This document shows positions 28,605 through 39,400 of a DNA stretch of 64,000 bases, one piece after another; the stretch's first letter is position 1, and each line of letters starts with the position of its first letter. Under the pieces are notes generated by a model, which saw only the letters and a list, made by a program, of their open reading frames with translations, was not told where the DNA came from and searched no databases. The stretch spans positions 85,132,827 through 85,196,826 of the forward strand of contig CM060892.1 of NCBI GenBank assembly GCA_030762935.1, in the 5' to 3' direction. The stretch is from Hymenopus coronatus. Taxonomy: Eukaryota; Arthropoda; Insecta; Mantodea; Hymenopodidae. Position numbers and translations under genes: made by a program.

Positions 28605-30386
28605 TAATTGTAATTACTTATTAATAAAAAATAATGAGCTCCATTTAATTTTGAAATTTATTAACTTTTGATTCCTTTTCTATTAGGCAAATTAAGAATC
28701 CCTATTCCAATACTTAAGATCACTAGGCTGGCTATTCTAACTGCTTCAGCTGTCCTCGAGACTTATTGGTTATGCTTTGCATAGCAAATGAATGCATGAG
28801 GTGTATTCTTTTGCAACCTTCCCCTTCATGTCTCATCCTGAAAATATGCCTACTATACCCCATCTATCCACATACTACTTCTGCCTGAGAAGACAGGCTA
28901 CATTACATTGTGAAAAGAATCAAGTTTTATCACAAGTAGCCAATTTTAGGTTGTAACAATAGGCTAAAATGCAAACAGCCAACAGATTGAAGGGGCATAG
29001 TTAACACTGAAATAATTATACTAATGCTTAACTAAACTCTCTATTAATAACTCAGTTTTATTATTCAATTCAAGCTCCACCTTTAGAGTGGTTTCTTGAC
29101 CAGAGAATTTTTAGTCCGAAAGTTCAGCATTATGTATACATGGTGATGAAGGATTAACTCATTCCTCTAGATAGCTACATAGGATGAAATCATGACTTTT
29201 GGATGTGAAACATGGCGAATTTAGCACAGGGACCTTTTCTTTCAAGATTTGGGATTCTTTTATGTGTAAATAAACATTACACGAATCAGCTGCTTTACTT
29301 CCCTTCTGAAGCAAAACATGCTAAGGATTTTTACATCCAAAATCAATACATCAACCTTCACCAGGTTTGAACGCACAATCTTGGTCCTTAGAAACTAGCT
29401 TGCTAACCACTACACCACAGAGGGCCACTTAGTTATATTAGGGAATAAATAAATTAATATGCATTATAGGTTTGTAGCATAACAAACAGTGCTTATAAAT
29501 CACTATCATCACCATTAAATATGTGTATATGTTCTTTTTTGTTGTAATTTTAATAGCTACCCATTTTTGGACTCATTAGCATGCCCCATTACAGAGTAAT
29601 ATTGTATGCATGTGCATCTGCATTTTTTCTAAAAATGCTTTTATTGGATTCAGGGGGCCTTAAAACATGTATTTGGAGTGAAATCTCAATATCAAATTTT
29701 CTGATGGAATTTGATACTTCTCTACCTTCTATGTACATGGTAAAGAAACAAATATTTCAAATTTATCCACTTAGAAAGTTTCGTAATAATGAAGCTATCT
29801 TTATTTCATTTTCTCAGCAACTAATTTTCATCTTTATTCTTATTGTTATTGCTAGAACAAATTATGATCAGCTTAAAATATAAAGAAGAGCTGAAGCTTT
29901 CCTGATATGCAATTCTGAACTTTCATGTTATCAGTTTACCCTAAAGACGAAGATGATGCACATCTTCAGAACGTTGGAGTCAATCTATGCACTTACCTGG
30001 CTAGAAGCCCAAAAACACTTAGAGCTTAAAATATTTTGGTATGTCATCACTATTTTGTACATTACGCGTTATACGCATTATACGCGTGTGGTTTATTCAT
30101 TGTAATGCATTGTCATGTATTCCCACTTAGGTGCAACAAGGTGTGCAGCACATTGAATCTATGCTTGGTCCAGTAGACATCCTTGTAAACAATGCAGGTG
30201 TTATGTATTACACATTCATGAAGAATTTATGTGTGGATCAGTGGCATAAAACAGTTGATGTCAATGTTAAAGGTGTGCTCAACTCAACTGCTGCTGTTTT
30301 AGATCAGATGGTTAAAAACAAACAAGGTCACATAATTAACATAACATCAGATGCCGGTCGAAGGGTAAGATAATTGTTTTAACATA

Positions 30387-30425
<39 letters not shown>

Positions 30426-33400
30426 AGTAGTAGTAGTAGTAGTAGTAGTTTTATTCGTTCTGTGGATCATAATTACATGATATAGAACACGTCAAAATAT
30501 TACAAAAAAAATTTACAGAAAATTACAGAAAAAAAATATATTCACTATATATAATATTTATATATGTTTAACTCTAAAAAATTTTATAATGATATATCTA
30601 GAGGCAATAATTTTAGTACAATTAGTTACGCAAATGATACCACTGCACTAAGTTGAACTAATACTATCAAATCCAGTACTCATTCATTAATACAGAGTAT
30701 TTTGAGTTGAATAAACTGAAAGTAAATGCTGAAAAAAAACAAAACAAAGTTATGTTATTTGAAGAAATGAAATGAAAGAAATTAATTCTCCTAAGGTTAA
30801 GCAGACTCCAACATATCCTTATTAGGGTTAACAATAGACAGTAGGCTATCCTGGCCCATACATACTAATAATGTTTATAATAAAGTTAGTCCATATATCT
30901 ATTCTATTTAAACACGTCAAAAGTTTTACAAGTATTTCCAGTTTGTCAATGTTTATAAATAATATATACACATGTGATATAAATTAAAGATTAAGCTATT
31001 ACATAAGAATATTATATAAAACATATTAAACATACATATAAAAATATTCATAAATTTCTTAAAAATATAAGAATATTATATAAAACATATTAAACATACA
31101 TATAAAAACATATAAAAATATTCATAAATTTCTTAAAAATTAATTTTTAAAACATTCATGATATTCTTTTATATTATAGAAACAATGCAATAAAAGAAAT
31201 TTTTTAAGAGAAATTTTAAATGTGTGCAGTGCAGGTATTTGCTTAAGGTAATTAGGTAATTTAAGGTATAGTCTTAAAATTTTCATTGTAGCCAATTTAG
31301 GATATATGCAGAGGATGATACCCATTAAAAATGAAAACTATTGAACCAGTGAAGTTTTCTGTACTGGTTAACTAATTATTCATGATGGTGTGAATGTCTG
31401 CAGTTGCTTCCAGTCTAATTGAAAAGTTTGAACATACTGATTAGCTTTAAATCTCATTATCTTTATACATCTTTGTTGTAAGGCAGATCTGAAGTTAGAA
31501 AATCTCCCAATCTGTGTGGCCATAATGCAGCTTCCTTCTGGATGCTCTAGAAGTATTCGTTAAGATCATGATTGCCATGTTAGCTTGGTTGGTAGAGTAA
31601 CAATATGGAAAACTGAAGATGTGTGGTTCAAATTCTCGTTGTGGCATGGAGTTTTTTAGTTGGATTCTACGAAATATCTTGCCAAATGTTTTTTCAACTG
31701 TTTTCTCCTATGGTAGACCATTTTCCTCAAGTTTCAGATTTGAGTGTGTAACTGTTTAAAAATCTGCATTTAGAACATTTGAAGGCCTTTTACATAAATA
31801 CTACTATTATCTATCTCCTGTTAGGGTGGGTCTGGATATCAACATTATGTCACTGCAAATCTCTTGGCATGAATGGAAATAGTTTGTTATTACATTGCAT
31901 ATATTATCACTTATTTGATACATTTAAATGATGAATAGGCTGAATAAGCATTACAATTCAATTTCTAAAACATTTAAACATGAGCTTAAATATTTTACTT
32001 CTATTTATTGCCACTTGGTGGTTGGTACTTCCCCAACTGCATTGTTTATTGCAGTGAAGAATGTTCTGGCATCCATCCTATTGGTAATGTGTGTGCTCCT
32101 GCAGTGCAGTCATAATGGCGGAGTGTGCAGATTCTAATAGTAGTGTAGAGAAACATAAAAGTGTGGCAAGCCTGTAAAAAGTGGTAAAAAGGCAATTATA
32201 TTAAATAACTTTTTTTTAAACGTTATGACACCTTGGCTGTGAAAGATGAACCAAATTGATGTCAGAAGCAACTGGTGTATCTGTGAGCTGTTTTTCCAAT
32301 ATGAGAGTGGAAATAAAAAAAGAAAAAGAAAAGGGAATTGCTTTAGATCCTGAGCTGGGTATCGTGTCTCCATCTGACAACTCAAATTAAAATGTTTTCA
32401 CTCACAAAATTATATTTCATAAATTTTCTTCACCCAGTCCCCGAATTAGTTAAAATTTATTTAGTATGACCTCAGTGCAATTCCAACACCCTACTGTTGC
32501 AGTGAAAGATAGCATGTTGTTATGGTAGCCAAGGCTGAGACGTAAATAGCTGAACAGAAGGCTATCTTCATGCAGCTGATAGCGGTGAACAGCACTATGT
32601 GTTTGTTGGTGGAGTAATACAATCAGCCATGTTTATGTCAGGATTCACTCTAAGCCCGGGAGGAACAATACATATAAATAATTACAGTGAAATATTCATC
32701 AAAGGCTATATCTTCAGCTCTCATATATTCATTATCTCATTGCTCTTTAGCACCTCAAATATTGGCTTTTCTTCCTACCAGTTTAATATAAGAAACCACT
32801 CCTGCCTGTTAAGAGCTTCTTAATAAGAAGTACCAAAAGATATTTTGTAAGTGTACATAACTGCATGTGGAGCTAATATATAATGACCATTGTTAAATAT
32901 AAGCAGGAAATGAGCTTTAGCAGAACTAGGAAAAAAAGAAGAAATGGAAAACTATTGAAAAACATTTACAATTCTGTTTTAGATGTTCAGTAAAACATCA
33001 ATGACTTTTGGAATACATAGTAGATGAGAAGACATAAGACAGAAGACAGAAGCTTGGAAAACAAAAATTCACTATAGACCCTCCGTGGTCGAGTGGTCAG
33101 CGAGCTGACTTCTCACCCAGGGATCCCGGGTTTGATTCCCGGTTGGGGTGGGGAATTTTTCTTTAGCCAGAATTATTCCCTATCCCCCACAGAGTCTGGA
33201 GTTTTGTATGTGAGTGTGCTTGTTTGATTAACACAAAATGATTTAAACCAATGTAAAAAGTACCTACAGACGAGTTGTTTCAAGTGGAAAGCCCCCAATA
33301 TGACCTTAGATGTTAAAGGGGGCTATATAAAAAAAAAAAATTCACTATAGTTCTTAGGTTATTAAAAGCTTGAGCATGTCCGGTTAAAAATATTGGGGCA

Positions 33401-36400
33401 GGGAGGGGTGCAGTCCTGTGATTTTCAAAAGCCAAGTGGGAGGGAAAATGTATTATTACCATTGGTAAATTTATTATAGTATATTTTATTTAAATAGGAT
33501 AAAAAAAATAATATTAAAATACTGCTGCCATGAAAAAGAAAAAAAAAGGCGTAACTCACAGGGGGTCATTATAAAATTGATGTTACTGATCATTATGGAA
33601 TCTTTTTTTATAAAATTAGATCACATTTAAAAATACCCTATCTTGGCTTCTTTCCCATAAGGCAAAGTTTAACAAAGAGAAAATTATTTACAAATTAGAA
33701 TAATCCAATGATATTATCTAATTCCTTTCATATATTAGTGTTTGATAATTGTTAAACCTAGTAAATGTGAAAATCATTTCTCATGTGGCACCCATTACTG
33801 GGGAAAAAATTAAACATAATTGTGGCACAAGGTCTTTGCACGAAGATGCTTGTAGACTCAGTGCAGGTGAAGTTCATTATCAGTAGTTCACATGCTACAA
33901 TGCAGCTGATTGTTGGGCAGCAGACAGATCTAGTCAGCTATTATAACTTAAAATATTATTATTTTTTCTGCTGGTTGGAAAAGCTATGGAGGAATCCGAC
34001 AGTTCTAGGTTATCACATTCAGATTAATTACAATTTGAAAACATGAATTATTTGTTCACAAAATCTAATGCTATTCTGTGGAGTTGAGACAAATTTTGTC
34101 TTGGTCAGGTTTGAAAACTAGTTTAGTTCTTAGGCATATCATCACATAAACAGATTAACTAGGTTATGGAATGATGTTCCAAACTGCCATGCTCATGTTC
34201 AACAATCTCAATTCATCTTACTGTAAACAGGTAAAATGCTGCAGAAAAAATTTTAAGGAGAAATTATTGGCTTAATTTAGTTGGCCGCAATCTCTAACAA
34301 CAATTTTCTTGGAGTTTTGAGGGGCACATTGCGATTTATGATAATAAATTCATTCATTCATCAAACATCCTTATTTGTAAACAGCCAGAAGTAAAGCATA
34401 TTTGTTATTTAAGTTTGTATCTCAACTCATGAGTTGCAGCTTACATATTGAAAAGGTTATAAAAAAGGTGGCTCCTATCATTTTATCTAGGCAAAGATCT
34501 TTGAATCTTGTGCTACTCATTTTAAAAAGTGTCTTCTGTGCTCTGATACATTCACACATCGATTAGATGAGCCTTATATGGCAAAGCAAGCTCAATTAAT
34601 CTTACAAAACCATTCTATAAACATTCTTTTTAATTTAGATTACTTAATACTAACAAAAATTATCATCAAATTACAGATATGATTCCAATTAGTCACTATA
34701 AGTTTAAGCTTCGTTAAGTTCATATATGAGTGTTTACATGATCTAAACCAAACCAATATTATACTGCTACTGAATAAGCATGTCCATAATTTTGGCACTA
34801 AAAAGTCATTAAACTTATGGAAACTGTGTGTTGGAACAACAAAATATGGACTCAGGAGTATAGTGTGTCTCTGTAAAACATATAATAATACAAAATGTAA
34901 TAACTTGAGAAGGAATTGAGATTTTTTTGGCAGTTTGTTTCTACAATATTTTCTGTATTTTCTTGCAGCAGTTGGTACCATGTGCATAACTGCCCTGTTA
35001 ATTAAAATGTGTGTCAGTAACCACATGGACTCAACAACAGCAGGTGTTCTATGTGCTTTCTCTTGCAGAGTTAAAATCTATTACACTGGTACAATGTTGT
35101 TTTCGGCAAGAGTAAGGACTGTAACCAACTGACAATGTTCCAACTTTTCGATGTTGGCCTACCACACTAAGCATGCAGTTCCAGAGGCTACTACTGTTGA
35201 ATTAATTTGTACATCCTTCCAGCAGAGCTCTTGTAGGTCAATCCAACAAGCTAGTAGGCAGTTATATATAGTCTTATTTGACAGACATGATGTCATCCAA
35301 AAAACGAGCATATAAACAGCACCTTCATCATAAAATTAAAACTGGGTACAGGTGATGATGGAAGGCATTTGCAGAAACAATTCTGGCAAAAATTGATGAA
35401 AATGAGACATTTTTTGATTTGATTTGTTTCTTGGACAAGGCTACATTCCACTTTAGGCATGGAAAACATACACAATTGCCACAAATGGAGAACTGAATGC
35501 CCCCATGTAGTGATAGTCCAGGAGTGTGACTCTCCGAATCTGAATGTGTGATTTGGATTGTTGAAGGACAGAGTTATGGTCCAATCTTCTTTGTGAAGTC
35601 TACAATTAATACAGCAAGGTACTTAAGACATGTTGGTGATATATGCTTTGCCAAAACTTCCTTGTGATGTGATCTTTCAACAAAAGGCACCTCATGCCAT
35701 TTTGTGGAAATTGTGGGAGATTTTGGATCATGAGTTCCCAGATCACTGAATTGGAAGAGGTAGTCCATCAATTGCTTGGTCTCCTAAAAACCCAGAAATT
35801 ATGGCACTTGAGTTTTGTTTGTGGAAGGTTTGTCAAGAATCAAGATACCAGATCTGCACCTTACATTTGTGCAGCTATCATGAGTATTATGCCTGCAATG
35901 CTGCAAAATACTTGGAGAGAAGTGAAATACAGATTAGATGTCTGTATATATTGAGGTATGCAAGGTGTGTACAACAGGATTTTGAGTTACTCTACTTTTA
36001 GAAACAAACTACCAATAAATAGCTCAATTATTTCACGAGTTATTAAAGCTTATATTATTATGTGTTTTAACCTGGAAACACTGTATAATACAATAGCTAC
36101 TATAGCATTTAATAAACTACCTAATGACATAAGGGATCTAACAATATTATCTAGTTTTTTGTCTCAAGCAAAGAACTTATTAAAGGAATACCATTGTACT
36201 TTTTCTTAAGCTGTTAAAATTGCAAGAAACTTCTTTAAGTGTTTTTATGCAAGCATATTTTGTTTGTAGTTGTTCCCAACTATTTATCATTATTATATTA
36301 CTGATGACTGAATCTTTCACAAGATAGATTTATTTTTGTATATATTGAGAATTATTAGTTACTCTATGGCTTTCTTCATATCCAAACCCTAAATATGTGT

Positions 36401-39400
36401 TAATACCAATACTATAGTTTTCAGAGATATAGTTAAATAAATTGCATGCATAATGTTTATACTGCTGCCATAAGATTGTGATATTTAATCTACTGTCCTT
36501 ATACTAAGCTGCTGGCTCTTTAGGACATTTTCAATTTAAATTTGTTCCATTCACATAACTTTCTCTAACTTACTGTAAGCAAACTATTCTTACAAGAATA
36601 TTCTTTTATTTACATATGCTAATCAAGATACAATTACCAGAAATGGTTTTATTACTTAGCTCCTTATAGTAGAAGGGAAATAATACTCTGGTTTAAAGCA
36701 ACTCAGCTTTTTTAAAGGCTGTTGCTATGGGATTGTCATTGAAATTTGGTTTTCTTTCCATGACCAGGAGTAAAACAAAAGCGATATGAAATGGATGAGG
36801 GCTTCCTTTTTGACAAAAGTTTATATATTTTAAAATTAAAACCAATAATATCAAATATCTTAGAAATGGTTAACTCAAAAAAAAAAAAAAAAAACAACAA
36901 CAACAACAACAACATGACATTTATGTGTGTGTTAACAAGACTTGCATTTTTTGTCTTTTATGGTTTCCCAGATATGCAGAAGTCATTCAGAATTAAGAGA
37001 ATTTCAGTGGCTATTACCAAGAAATTAAAGATGTACATTTTATTTGTCATGAAAGCTTTTAATATACAAACATTACAGCCATTTTTAGAAATTTTTTTTT
37101 AAACATGTTCCATGTTAAGGCTAGTCTGGACACACACAATTTCTTTAAAATACTCTGTTTATTCAGTGGCCCTCAAAATATGTATTTCCAGTGAAATCTC
37201 AGTATAAATATTTTGGTTGGAATACAAACCTTCTCTACCTACTATGTACATGTGCTAGAGAAAATGAAAATCCATTCCCTCACAAGGCAATCCAGTGTGT
37301 AAGTAAATGTGTTATTGCTAGAAAATCACTGCTTTGTTCATTTACCCTCTTAATGCACAGTATTTCCAGCAAATTCATATTCACAAATATATTGTCTAGT
37401 ATTAAAATTTTCACCTTGAAATTTTAATTTTGCAGAAATGTGTTATGTGTAAATGAAAATGTAATTTGTGTTGTTGCATCATTGCAAATCTTATGACAGG
37501 GTTTTGCTGGCCTAGCAGTATATTCTGGTACCAAATTCTTTGTTGAGGGAATGAGTCAGGCTATGAGGCAAGAACTTGCAGAGTATGGCATCCGTGTGAC
37601 CTGCATCCAACCTGGAGATGTCACAACTGAACTGGCAGAGTATTCCACTGATGCCGAGGTAATTCAAACAGGATAATAGTAAAATAAGAGATTTCCTAGT
37701 AATATGTAAATGTTTTTGGGCTTCAATCAGATGAATTGTTGGCAGAACTCTTTGGTATTTTGGGAGTGTGCCTCTTTCCCATTTTCAGGATGGATGGATG
37801 GATGCCGAATAAGTTAAAAGATGCATTTGTATAGTGTTTCACTGATATTAAATAAAATTAATTATGATGGAAACTTTAGGCATAATTAATACTGCACCAA
37901 TTTTAGCTGCCCATAGTGGCAATTATACATGTTGGTGACCCTTACCAGATAGTGGTGTAATAGTGAATAGGGCACGGAACACAGGTATAACATAATGAGT
38001 ATTCTATTCCATTTAGCTGCACGTATCTATTATTAATCATGTTTGTGGGTCTAGTGTGGAAATCTGATAAAACACAAACGTAAATAGTATGTACATACAG
38101 TTGTGCAAGTGGGTGTTGAGCAACTCGAATCTTCCATATTCTAGATAACAATGTGTATATTTCTGCAGGCTTCCACGATTATAGTTCACTGGAGGTTGCA
38201 ACTTACACCGGAAGCCAAAGCAACCCTAATGTGCATATTGTTGTTTACACTTGTGTTTAAGAGATTTCTACACAAAGATCCATAAACATGTTTAATAATA
38301 GGTACATACAGCTAAATGGAATAGAATACTCATATTATTTCTGTGCTTCCTGCCCTATTCATTCTTATGCCATAATCTATAAGGCTCACCAACATATATT
38401 ATTAACGTATGGGCAGTTAAAATTGGTGCAGTAAGGGCTGATTACATCTGATGTTTCCATTGCAATTAATTTTATTTCAAAATTGATGAGACACTTTGCG
38501 AATGTGCCTGTCAGGCATTTTGTTTTTATTTCGGGGTGGCTCCACATCCATGCCCACAATTGCAATCATCTCCAGAAGCTACATCATCTCTACATGCACA
38601 TACACATCAGAGGATGGGTTAGAGGGTTACATTGAATCTTCCATACTGATATGATGTTTTTAAACAAGTCCTGCATTAACACCCTAGTTAATATAATGAA
38701 GAAGCATTGTGTATTATTAAGTACATTAATTTCTAAGTATAATTATGTTAGTCACATTGTACTGATCATAGGACTTAGGCAGGGAAGCTGGCTCATATTT
38801 ATACCGAGAAGCTGCTTTGGCAGCTATCATTCTATCTTGGTAATTTTGAAATGTTACCATTGATACAAGGGTTATTAAAAAGTTTTGAGAATGGGCAATA
38901 ATGAGTTGTAAACCAAAGCAGCTTTACGTAACTTCAGATTAAATTTTAGATAGCAACATGTGCAAGTCTAGGCATGCTCCAACAATGCCCATCGTCAGCA
39001 TCACATGTATATGTATTGTTTTGCCTTATGCTAAGATGGATCTCAAGTGAGAGAATTTCTGTGCTATGATTTTCTATGACTTTAAAGTCTGTTTAAGGGG
39101 GAGGTAATGCCTTGCCAAACTGCATTGTTCTTTTGGAGTTCTATGCCCTTTGCAATCCACCATTTATCAATGCGCATATGGTCAGGTTCAAGAAGTCCTA
39201 AACATTGGATCAGCAGCAAAGAAAATACTCCTGATAGAAAAACTTGACATCAGGAAGCTCTGCAATCGTTGGATCCCACTTCAACTCACAAATGAGCAGA
39301 AACTAACCATCTGCAACAGTGCCAGGAAATGAATGAAAAATTCAATGGAGGAAGGCCCAAAATCATATTAATAGTTATGTTGACAGAAGCTGGGTTTACT

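Noticed and set aside
33078..33160. Possible tRNA gene
   Set aside because: Both internal promoter boxes are present, but the sequence continues into a SINE body with an A-rich tail and target-site duplication.
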